A DNA stretch of 64,000 nucleotides. Source: Notolepis coatsorum (taxonomy: Eukaryota > Chordata > Actinopteri > Aulopiformes > Paralepididae). The notes beneath the pieces are model-generated. The model made no database searches. It saw nothing but the letters and a program-made list of their open reading frames with translations, and had not been told where the DNA came from. Location: positions 161,890,350-161,954,349 of the forward strand of contig OZ020587.1 in the NCBI GenBank assembly GCA_963971535.1. The letters are read 5' to 3'. This document shows positions 12,031-21,242 of the stretch, piece after piece; the stretch's first letter is position 1; the number at the start of each line of letters is the position of its first letter. Made by a program: the position numbers and the translations under genes.

Positions 12031-13063
12031 TGTAAGGGTTACAAAACCCTGACTGTATTAAAGATTGTGATAGATTAAACCACTGCTAGGTATGTACTTT
12101 AATTACTGGCCAGACAGTACATCTAATATATGGTAGACACTCATAATAACACGGCACTGACAAAGAAATATCATTTGAGGGTATTTATTATTATGCAGTA
12201 ATTGGTTACAGATATGAGAATTAGGTTTGCGCTTGTATGGCGAAGAATAGGCATAAAGTCAGTCAGTAGCATAAGTCAATGGGAATAGAATAATTCCTAC
12301 GATGGGGTACTAGGCTAACGCCGCCTGGCGTATAATGGCAATTATAGAGGGCAACGCTGGTACCGCTTGGAGACAATGGGTTCCTCCCAGAGTTGTAAGT
12401 TCTGGAGGAGAGAGGAATGTTCGGATACTCAGTCTGATCAATTGAAGAAGAAGGGGATTCACGTACAGAAGCCAGTCCTTGTAATCCAAAGCTCAGCATC
12501 AAAAGCAATAACTGTAATCCAATTGCACGATAGCAACGATGATAGCCAGCTAGCCTCGGTCCATGAGGCCAGCCCGAATGTAGATCCTCACGGTGTTAAA
12601 TCCAAACGACAGTGGAAATTAACGATGCTCTTCTCCGGGTAATATGTTCCACAATCAATATAATCCAACCAATACTGGTTCTGCAATCGCCGCCGTCGGT
12701 TCTCCTGTGCACATGTCCAGTAGGTTCTCCGACTAGGCCTCCTCGTGTGCTGGTACCAATGTATTTAGTCCACGCGCACTGGCTAAGGTCCACTAGCTAA
12801 ACGAACGAACTGCTGGGTAATGCTACACACGAACGAACTGTTGTTGGCACGATACACAATAAATTAACGACTATTTACTTCACATTATGCTAAGTCGAAC
12901 TGGACGTTACTGCATTAAATCTGACACTTTACTATTCAATTTGCACATGGTTCTCAACGCTCTGTTAGACGCACTGCTGCTCACTTCACTGTTACCGAAC
13001 TGCTGCTGTTCGCACCTGCCGCAGTATATATATACTTAATTGGCTATCTAGTGCCGAACCTCA
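12031..13063 (-). repeat. 5' LTR of BEL copy 2, inner part
   Basis: It matches 4305-5337 almost base for base, apart from a 5-bp loss at its start and a 6-bp gain near 12226. It is cut at …AACCTCA by the DIRS element; the remainder lies at 18766-19004. Confidence 0.92.
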
Positions 13064-13252
13064 GTTCTGTTTCGTATTCGCTCTCGCTCGGCATCGCTCT
13101 CTGCACTATCTCGCATATGTGCACGCGCACTGAATAAAGACCACAAATGTACCTTTAATCCCAATATTCGTCTGACCACACCCCTATCAGCTTACCCATA
13201 TAAGCAGGGGTGGGGCCACCCACTCGTCTCCTTCTCGCTTTCACCACAAGGA
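13064..13252 (+). repeat. Left terminal inverted repeat of DIRS A
   Basis: From about 13089 onward it is inverted and nearly identical to 18556-18740. The outermost 25 bases differ from the right end, which carries an extra segment, as is usual in DIRS elements. Confidence 0.85.
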
Positions 13253-13286
13253 AGAAGTGCCTCGGTAGATCCCCACACTTGACACC

Positions 13287-13511
13287 ATGATGGAAGAAAG
13301 GATTAGGAGCAGCTTTGGGAAACAAGGATACGTTGACATCATATCTTTATTTTCTCTCTCACTATTTTCGAGAAAATACGGCGATATTGTCTTTGTACTG
13401 GAGTGTCTGGAAGATGATGATCATTCTAAAAACCCTCCACCGGTTTTCGTATTGGGAGCACGCCGCTGCATGCTTCTCAACTGCAGTTCCTTGCTGTGTT
13501 TGTTGGGGTGA
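13287..13511 (+). CDS. Short open frame after DIRS A left terminus, unrecognised
   Basis: A 74-codon frame begins at an ATG pair behind ACACC, right where the Gag-like frame would begin in DIRS copy B. The peptide (MMEERIRSSFGKQGYVDI…) has no motif I recognise and no similarity to the copy B Gag. It may be chance; it is recorded because of its position downstream of the terminal repeat. Confidence 0.2.
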   Translation: MMEERIRSSFGKQGYVDIISLFSLSLFSRKYGDIVFVLECLEDDDHSKNPPPVFVLGARRCMLLNCSSLLCLLG

Positions 13512-13985
13512 AACCTGTCAGGCCACAGCTGAACTGTCGGACGCGCCGATGTTGTGAGAAGCGGTGGGTTTCAGGTTGGGTGAGTACTGTTGCTGGCGGG
13601 CTTCACTTGTCTGTTAGTGCTATGGGGGCTACTTGACAATGTTTATGGAAACCCGCCCCAGGCTAGGGTCCTTTGTTCAGCCACCTAGGCGACAGAAGGC
13701 CTTGGTCTGAAGACCATTGTAGTTTTAACTAGTGGGCCGCGACCATTAACACTGGTGATCCCTGTGTGTTCTGGACGAGTGGATATCTCTCTGTCCCGTG
13801 TTTAAGCCCCTTCTTTCATATCCAATTGAGAGTATTCCTTCACGAGGAGATATGTGCATGGATGTGCGATAGCGGCAGATCCATGTTCAAGTCAGCTACA
13901 CAGGCCAGTTTGGTATTGTGCTGATTCCGTCGGGTGTTGGTAAAATCACCGTTGTAAAGCAATGTTCTTCTTCTTTCGTGTAACG

Positions 13986-14315
13986 TCAGAGGTCCAACTC
14001 TGTATCTTGTAGCCATGCCCTTAACTCTGGTCCCACATCAAAGAGGCTGGCTTCCGAGGGTGGTTTGTATTTATCGTTTGTGCAGTGTGTCTCCTGCAGG
14101 AGCACCACCGCTGCCCCATTGGAATCAGCCAGGTGACGTACGATCTCGAGTTTGGCGCTGGTGAGGCCCTCGACATTGAGTTGGAGCACTGGTAGGCCGC
14201 GGTTTTCGACGGCCGGTATGACCGCCCGTCCTGAGTAGGACGCTCCACCGTACCTTGGCCTGCCAGCTCGACGTTTAGTTGGCGACATTCGTTTCACAAG
14301 TTGGTCTTGCACCAT
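13986..14315 (-). pseudogene. Non-LTR retrotransposon endonuclease fragment
   Basis: The minus-strand frame reads LPVLQLNVEGLTSAKLEIV… then VVLLQETH, the first two motifs of an APE-type LINE endonuclease (the N-x-x-G-L and Q-E-T-H blocks with the catalytic glutamate). After about 75 codons the similarity stops and the rest of the nuclease and the RT are absent. The enzyme would nick target DNA for retrotransposition. It lies inside DIRS A in opposite orientation, so it was carried in or inserted. Confidence 0.7.
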
Positions 14316-16371
14316 CTCTTGCTACTTACAGGGAAGGCCTCGTGAAGGCTTCTCTTAAAAAGTGAGGAGAGGTTCAGAACGGCGGCCTGTCTGGGTGAGT
14401 GTTATGTCATTGTATACATGTTCAGGTGATAGCTGCTTAGCTTACGGTTAGCCAGTCAGCTGTTAGCTGCTGCGTTAGCCTGCTGGGATCGCTGCATGGC
14501 CTACTTAGGTTGGGCCTACTGTTAGCCAGTCAGCTGTTAGCTGCGGCGCTAGCATGTCGTGATCACTAGGTAACATTAGCTTGCTGCTATAGGCCAAGGC
14601 CTGGCGCGGGTTAGCTTTAGCTCCTCGCGCGCCGCCGCGAGCTCGCTTCTGGTCGCGTGCGCCGTTAGCTCGGCGTCTCGCGAGCAGGGGCAGTAGCGCC
14701 CGAACGGTTGGAGCGGCCGTTAGCTTAATGCTACTCTGTTGAACGTGCTTTGATTATAACATGTTTTACACTCTTGACTACGACGTCATCCTTGACAGGG
14801 GATGTTCGTCGACCCTGCCCTGAGCCAGGACGGCAAGGTTGCGTCAACAAAGAGGACTGTAGTGCGGGTTGGAGCGGCGACACTGCCCAGTTCGAACAAC
14901 ACAGGAGCGGCTGTGTTCCTACGGTATCTTGACTGCACTTCGCTGATCTACGTTCCGGGTAGGACAAGGTTTGACCAGACCTTATAACACGTCTTCTGGT
15001 TTTTACCTTTCTAAATGTTTTGTGAATAACGATGTTTTCCCAAAACGTGTGTTGCTGCAGTGCATTTAGGATACGAGCGAGTTATGTGTGAACTGTCTTT
15101 GTCACTGGCAGTTAGCTTCTCTGTGCAAATCGGGTTGTTACAGAAAATGATCTGGTTGTTGTGTGAGAAACATCATGTGTGTTTATATGTACCGTGTACT
15201 CACAACTAAGGTAACTAACCTATGAAGCTATGCTTAGTGACAAGTGAGTAAAAGAATGTTCTTTTCTCAGCCTGTGATGACAATGAACAGTGTTCACATA
15301 TTAACAGGTTTTCCTGTTTTAACTGGCCGTATTAAGGGTAAAATAAGAGGATTGTGTTTCCCCCCGGTTCCCTGGGGACTTTTTCATCCTCCTATCAGAC
15401 ATGTTGCACTCCATTGTGTCTTTTGTGTGGTAGGGATGCGATGTAACCCTTAGCTTGATTGCTGAGGTTGTGCTAAAACTGCTGGAGAAACTTTATTTTC
15501 CTGAAAGAAAAGATTGTTTGGTCGCTGTCGTGTGTGCTTAGCAAGGCCTGTGGCCGATACTAATCGAGAATTTTGTATTCTCTCATTATGAAAAACGGCG
15601 TTCCTCTGTAGAGTGTTTTTGCCATTTTTTGTAGGTGATGATGGGTTGTGTGTGTCATGTGACCTACAACTGGGTTGGACTGGCCACAGAAGCACATGTG
15701 TATGTTGGACCGGGGCTCTTAGAGCCCTCTCTATTCTGTGTTTTTTCCTTAGTAAAAATCAGATAGCAGGTTAGCTCATGCGCTGTGTGGAGCTGTCAAA
15801 CGCTTCATAGAGCTGACTATGACTGTGTCATATTCTCTTTTTGTCATTACATCGTATCATGGGTGTGGGGTCGTAAAGGGGTGAACTGGTAACCTTTCCT
15901 CTCCTCCTTGTTTCTGTCGGTCAGGGGTACACCCCCTGTCCTTCAAGGTTCCCGTCACGTGGCGGTTCGGTTTCCTGGTCCCACGGCCTGGTATATTGGG
16001 CGTGTGCACCGCAGGAATTCCCCCGCCGTAGAGTACGTCACCGTGCGCGTCTCTGTTGGTAGGACTTCCGTGTGCTGTTCAGGTCCATGTGATGGATCTG
16101 TTTCAGGGGGGTGGTCAGGGCTCCTCCTCACCAAGCGCCTATTCGGGCCTTCTGTGAGTTCGGACTCCTTCTTCCATGTGAGGGAGCCTCCATCAGAGTA
16201 CAGAGCCTTCCTCCTCAGATTGTCAAAGTGAGTGGACCCTCTGGAAGGTGTCCTATTCTATTGTATATGTATTCGATTCAATTTGATTATTGAGTGTGTA
16301 TGGGTTCAGTGCCTCTTCCCCGGAGAGCCCTAAAACCAATTTTTTACATGGCTCAAGGTGCAATATATTCT
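14316..16371 (+). other. DIRS A interior of unknown origin, CpG-rich in part
   Basis: This segment has no counterpart in DIRS copy B. 14600-14720 is rich in CpG (CGCGCGCCGCCGCGAG). An open stretch at about 14799-14920 is bounded by an acceptor-like CTTGACAG and a donor-like CG/GTATCT. Another open stretch, 15908-16231, ends …EPPSEYRAFLLRLSK. None of these is recognised as a known protein. It could be host gene 5' sequence captured by the element, or decayed element coding DNA. Confidence 0.3.
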
Positions 16372-18430
16372 TTTCAATCTGTACAGCTCGCGTGGGAAGT
16401 CTCTCTGGGGATCCCCGTCTCCTTCCTATGGGAGGGTGGTGGGATGTAAAAATGTGAAAATGTTTTACCCCCGGCTGTGTAGACTGGGATACATACTGTT
16501 GATGCTTCCTTCTTTTCTATTCAAAAAGTGTTGGAGTTAGGAAGTGTCACACCCCTCTTGTCGTTCCCCTGGGCGCCTTGGGGATTCAATGACAGGTCTA
16601 AATAGCCTGTTCATTGATGGGGGTGTGTCCCGATGCATGTATAGTGCTAGCTCGCTGTAAACAGGCGACTGACTGGCACGCCTTGGTTGCTTGTGGTTAA
16701 AACGGCGTTTTTATAAAGCAACTGAGATGGGGGTTTTTCCTCTTCCGACGACCAAATCCCATGACCTGGGTTGGTTTTCGACGGATTCTCGTTCATGTCT
16801 GGGGGATGATGACGGAATGGATCTGAACATATGTAGAGGGGTCTCACGCCCTTGGGGTGGGCCACCAGGCGCAGTTCACCCGAACGTCTGGGTGGCGCCT
16901 TCTTTTCATGTTAAGATCGACACGCATATCTGCCCTTTCTCCTGGAGTAGGCATGTCGGCGTGGTTAGGGCACGGGACTGGTTCTGGTCACGCTGGTCCG
17001 GATCAGTTGAACCCGTTGTCCGCCGGGGATGCAGATCTGCTGTTCTGGTACCCTGAGGGACTTGGGCTTTTTTCAGGGGGAAAAATGCCAGGTCGGTCCG
17101 GGTGTCACAGGGTTAAACGCTATGGAGACCCTGGTTGGGTACGTTTTTACTCAGCACTGTCGTAATGGCTTACGGCCATGCCATTCTGTACACGCTCGAT
17201 CTCGTCGGATCTCGGCCGCTACACAGGTTGGTCCTGGTTAGTACTTGGTTGGGAGACCGCCTGGGAATACCAAGTACGGTGTGCTTAGGGGCTGGTTCTC
17301 CATTCTTTTTCGCTCCTCTCTCACGCATGGCGAAGAGGGGCCTGTGGGGGTGGTTTTTGGCCTCCTCTGGTGACCCTGTGCTTCCCGTACCGCCAGGCCC
17401 GGTCCGAAGTAATGTTTCGTCGACCCGTAGGCCTGGGTTAACCCTTTTTTGGAAACTGAAACACTTGTACTGCGGTATAGCCGGTGTATACCCGCAGGTG
17501 TGTTTTGGAGTTTTTTCTTGGGGGGTTATAGGAACAACCACCGCATTGGGTAACACCAAGGTGGTTGATTCCCTGGTGTGTTGGAGCAGTGTCAACTCCC
17601 GGGTTCACCGGTTGAGGGTGCCCCTGCACGTTCATGACGTCTGCCAATCGTGTCAGCCTTCTCTGCCTCGACCCCTCTGGGTGGGGGGTTTTAAATGGAG
17701 GCTTGGTCATGCAACAGCGCCAGCTTACGCTCCTTCCGCCGGGGCGGCTGTGTTCAGCTGTCCCCTCTGGCGCCTGTCTCGTCCGCAGTCTCCAGGCTAG
17801 GGTTAATAGCCTGTTGCCTGGTTTTTCCCCGGTGCGCTGCCTGCTTCCGTTGGTTAACCTTTTTTGTGTGCTTACGGCCATGCTGACTGCCTGTTGCAGG
17901 GTCAGTGTGCCAGGCGGTGTACTATTGGGGGGACGGGGCCCGCTCGGCTGAGGGGCCTTTGTCCGAATACACTGGCGATGTGGGGGGCGGGGCACTACGT
18001 GCCCACCTGGTGGGGTCTTGATGCTGGCATCATGGACTTCTCCGGGCCCCCATTCCAGGGAGTCCAGTCCTTTTGGTGGGTCTGGGTCTTCCTTCGCGCT
18101 CCGCTGCTACGGCCTTGCCACGGGGTTGGGTTTGCCCTTGACCCCGTGATTCTGGGGGCAGTAACGAGGTTGTTCCTCCGTTCGTTCCCGGGTGGCATGC
18201 GGGTTGTGCGTGTGTGTAGTCGTGGGGTCAAGCCACGGTCTGCTCACCCTGTGCGTTGAGTTGCTTGAGTGCCTCTTCGCACGGTCGGGTCCGTCGCCCT
18301 CCCGTGAAGCCCCTAATAGGGGGGGTGCCCTCCATTAGGGTGGGTCGGGGGGGCTCGGCCCTCCCTGTTCTGATGGTTGTGGGGGGCTGTCAGCGGGGTG
18401 TATTTGTCGGCCGTTGGCTCTCGCTCTGCC
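16372..18430 (+). repeat. Conserved noncoding 3' region of the DIRS family (copy A)
   Basis: About 2 kb aligns, as reverse complement, with 29130-30860, interrupted by the 5S-derived insertion here and by a SINE in the other copy. Open frames in it (for example 17135-17800) do not stay open in copy B, apart from a short LSAGDADLLFWYPEGLGLF stretch near 17016-17075. It is likely the decayed or never-coding part of a deletion derivative. Confidence 0.7.
17168..17287 (+). pseudogene. 5S rRNA-derived sequence inside DIRS A
   Basis: A 120-base stretch begins GCTTACGGCCAT and contains GATCTCGT…GATCTCGG, CCTGGTTAGTACTTGG and GGGAGACCGCCTGGGAATACC in the order and spacing of vertebrate 5S rRNA. The 5' and 3' thirds are well kept. 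The internal A-box region (AAGCTAAGCAGGGTC in typical 5S) is altered, and the end is mutated so that the terminal stem does not pair. The piece plus about 27 upstream bases is absent from DIRS copy B. There is no poly(A) tail. It is probably a non-functional 5S copy. Confidence 0.85.
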
Positions 18431-18436
18431 TCCCTT

Positions 18437-18530
18437 GTGCAGAGAGCGATGCCGAGCGAGAGCGAATACGAAACAGAACGTTAGGTTATGACTATAACCA
18501 AGTTCTGTTAGTATAGCGACGCTCGGCATC
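18437..18530 (+). repeat. Internal complementary region (ICR) of DIRS A
   Basis: 18437-18479 is the exact reverse complement of the left end (13064-13106). 18480-18530 is the reverse complement of the right end (18715-18765). The two halves abut as CAGAAC/GTTAGG. In DIRS replication this region is thought to template the joining of both ends into a circle. Confidence 0.88.
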
Positions 18531-18555
18531 CGACGCCGCTGCAGCCTTTGACCTC

Positions 18556-18765
18556 GCCTTGTGGCGAAAGCTTGGGAAGGAGGCGAGTGGGTGGCCCCAC
18601 CCCTGCTTATATGGGTAAGCTGATAGGGGTGTGGTCAGACGAATATTGGGATTAAAGGTACATTTGTGGTCTTTATTCAGTGCGCGTGCACATATGCGAG
18701 ATAGTGCAGAGAGCGATGCCGAGCGTCGCTATACTAACAGAACTTGGTTATAGTCATAACCTAAC
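18556..18765 (+). repeat. Right terminal inverted repeat of DIRS A
   Basis: It is inverted relative to 13064-13252, with an extra end segment (GTTAGGTTATGACTATAACC on the complement) that appears only here and in the ICR. Confidence 0.85.
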
Positions 18766-19004
18766 GTTCTCGTCTCGAATCAATACGCTGTCTCCGGGCA
18801 TGTTATGACATGCCCGGACTCGCCTTTGAACCTGACTTTGGGGGCTTGCGGTCTGGCGCCGATGGCGTTATCCAATAAGGAAAGCGAATATTACTATGAT
18901 TCGAACGCAGGCTTAAAGGGATATACCGTGTATATATAAATAATATACAATGTATATAAAACAATAAATGTAGATTCTCAGCTTTAATCTGGCCCTTCAC
19001 AACA
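18766..19004 (-). repeat. 5' LTR of BEL copy 2, outer part
   Basis: It continues the LTR after the DIRS insertion (GTTCTCGTCTCGAATC…) and ends CTTCACAACA next to the ATATC target duplication. It matches 5336-5574 with about two substitutions. Confidence 0.92.
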
Positions 19005-19009
19005 ATATC

Positions 19010-19366
19010 CATTCATTATATTCAGAGCAGGCCAGATAACGCTTGCATCCAAGGCCGCAGCGAGCCCTCCGCAAGGGCCCATCCCATCCAACTCCCCAAA
19101 TGACCATATAAAGCCAACCCAATCAGAGACGGAGGCGTCTCTATCTCACTGTGTTAAGCCATTACAATATTGCTTTGTCTTCACTTTCACTCTGACAGAC
19201 CTGTGAATATGCACTCTGACAGACTGAAAGTCCGTCCGTATGGGCGTACTGTATATATATTTTTTTCTTTTCCAATAAACCTGTATTGTATTCATTTAAC
19301 GTGAGTATTCCGGCTGTCTTTTATCTCATGTGCATTATTTCAGAATACCTGATTCGCAGTGTGACA
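19010..19366 (+). repeat. LTR-like sequence with TATA and AATAAA (possible solo LTR)
   Basis: A TATA box (19107-19112), a direct repeat CACTCTGACAGAC, an AATAAA signal (19274-19279) and a GTGTGACA end give the layout of a short retroviral-type LTR. The start may lie left of the BEL insertion at about 4289 (TGTTAAAATAC), so the BEL copy would have landed inside it. A flanking target duplication is not convincing. Confidence 0.4.
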
Positions 19367-19826
19367 CTGTTTTAGGCTGCTGGATGTCCGTGGAGAACCT
19401 GGTGGTTTGCACGCTGATTTAAGGCCAATCTCTTGTCTCTGTCCCTGGAGACGTCAAAAATCCACCACACTATCTTGATGTGATTTACCTAGAGATATCT
19501 ACCGCACGAATTCTACACTCTTAAAAAAAAATTATTTTTAGGGGCCTTTCAATGTATTATTTTACAGATTATTTTTGTTTTTTAAGTGTAAATGCCATAC
19601 AAATACAGTAAATGCCATAAAAATACAGTAAATAACCTTTAATACAAATATTAACTATTAAATAAAGGTTGTAATCTGTAAATTGATTTAATAAGAAATT
19701 ATCTTTTTTTTACAGGATTATTCCATTGCTTAATTGTCTTGAATGTTAAATTACACCTAGAATATACATCATTTTACTGTATGTGAAAATAAGGCAACTT
19801 TCTGTTTTTTTGCTGTTAAACTTTAA

Positions 19827-21022
19827 AGGTCAACCTCCACGTTATATTTTTGTTCAATAAACAATGTGGACTAGGCCAACAGTGGCTTTCATGAAGAAGG
19901 GGGAAAAAAGTATTGAAATTGACCCAGTTTTAGCGTTTTTATCAAACATTTTGTCTGCCCAACACAATCACCACGCACGTGCATATTTTAATCAATGGTT
20001 CATAACGTGCGTGTGTAATCGAAATGATCGTCACAACAGGTGCAGGGCACCAGGGGGCTCACTAGGGGGCGCTGAGAGTCACACAGCTAGTGGCAGGCAG
20101 AGAGCCTTGCTACCATAGATATATGCTTGCTACTACTAGCCGAATGAAAATGTATCTGTTTCACCTCACTATTGCTCCGTGATTATAGCCATCCATCCAT
20201 CTCTAAAGCTAACCACTATTTGTAAAAGCCACAACCACGTTACCATATTTGTAATAATGTAAATCATTGTGTCGTTGTACACATATTGTGTTTATAACGT
20301 TAGTAGATAACATAGCTTAGCTTGGTAGCTATTGTGCTAACAACATATCCCGACATCCGGCTCGCTGGCCGGCATGAACGGCCGACCCAAAATGGTTCTC
20401 TCCTCTCTGTACACCCCGTCCCCACGGGTGCCCTGCCGGGGGGCCCATGGACGCGACGGCGGCGGCAGCCGTAGGGTGCTCGAGCCCGTAAAGGCTAGTG
20501 TTACACGATAGCTATGAGCTAACTAGCGCTGCGGGCTCCGGCGCCCTGCGGCCGCCGCTGTTGTCGAGTCCACAAGCTCCTCCGCGGGGACGGGGGCACA
20601 CAAAGAGGAGAGAACCACCTGCAGGGACGGCGGGCTATAGGCTAACGTCAGTGAGTGTAGCAGGGACGGCGGAGATATAGGCTAACTGTGATGCACCGAG
20701 TGAGCCACCATTGATCTAGTACTATGACCCGGACGGACATAAGGCATACGTTTCCTGAAGTGACGTCACGGCCGTGCTAGGTGCTAGCGTCTGATAAGCT
20801 TTTAGATTCGGCTCATTAATATGCACCTGTTGTCCTGTTGTGACGTCGGCGTTTGATAAGCTTTTTTGATTCGCGCGTGCATGTTATTCGTGCATGGACC
20901 TTTTTAACTCTTTCAGAGTGGCATTTCCGGTGTCAAATGGAAAAAAATAAATAATGAAATTATATACCAATGATGTAAACTACCCATAATTGATCAGTAG
21001 GGTTTAACCTGGAGGTTGGGCT
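19827..21022. mobile_element. TTAA-flanked non-autonomous DNA transposon (Kolobok/T2-like)
   Basis: TTAA lies on both sides (19823-19826 and 21023-21026). The ends are imperfect inverted repeats, AGGTCAACCTCCACGTTA against AGCCCAACCTCCAGGTTA. Flanking sequence on either side is the same AT-rich family, consistent with insertion into it. The interior is partly GC-rich (20390-20680) and has no transposase frame. Confidence 0.6.
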
Positions 21023-21242
21023 TTAAATGTAATGTTAAATAATGTTAAAAAAGAAAATAATATAATTAAAAAACAGTAAAAACCTTCAGTTATTCTACAG
21101 GTAATTCTTTTTAAATACATGTATTTGCTTAATTGTGTTGAATGTTAAATTACATTGAATTGTATGTAAAAACAGATAAGATACTCATCATTTGACTGTA
21201 TGTGAAAATAAGGCAACTTTCAGTATTTAAAAAAACGATGAT

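Larger units (their letters stand above)
13064..18765 (+). mobile_element. DIRS-type retroelement A (inverted termini plus ICR), no RT found
   Basis: The insertion begins GTTCTGTTTCGTATTCG and ends CATAACCTAAC, and a GTT follows on the host side. The host LTR is therefore restored by removing exactly 5702 bp, with no ordinary target duplication. The ends form unequal inverted repeats, and a junction of both complements lies at 18437-18530. This is the arrangement known for DIRS elements, which integrate with a tyrosine recombinase. The interior has no long conserved frame. The last third (16372-18430) is homologous to the second DIRS copy at 29130-30860, while the first half holds unrelated sequence, including a LINE endonuclease fragment. 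Confidence 0.85.
4305..19004 (-). mobile_element. Full-length BEL/Pao retrotransposon, copy 2, with nested DIRS element
   Basis: Two LTRs bracket PBS, gag and pol on the minus strand. The target duplication ATATC is intact at 4300-4304 and 19005-19009. Without the 5702-bp DIRS insertion in its 5' LTR the element is about 9 kb. The LTRs differ by roughly nine substitutions and two small indels over 1270 bp by eye, so it is a recent insertion. The polyprotein is split by several frame breaks, so this copy cannot replicate alone. Confidence 0.93.

Noticed and set aside
17135..17800. 221-codon open frame in DIRS A
   Set aside because: It runs straight across the 5S-derived insertion and is not open in the homologous DIRS copy B, so it is chance.
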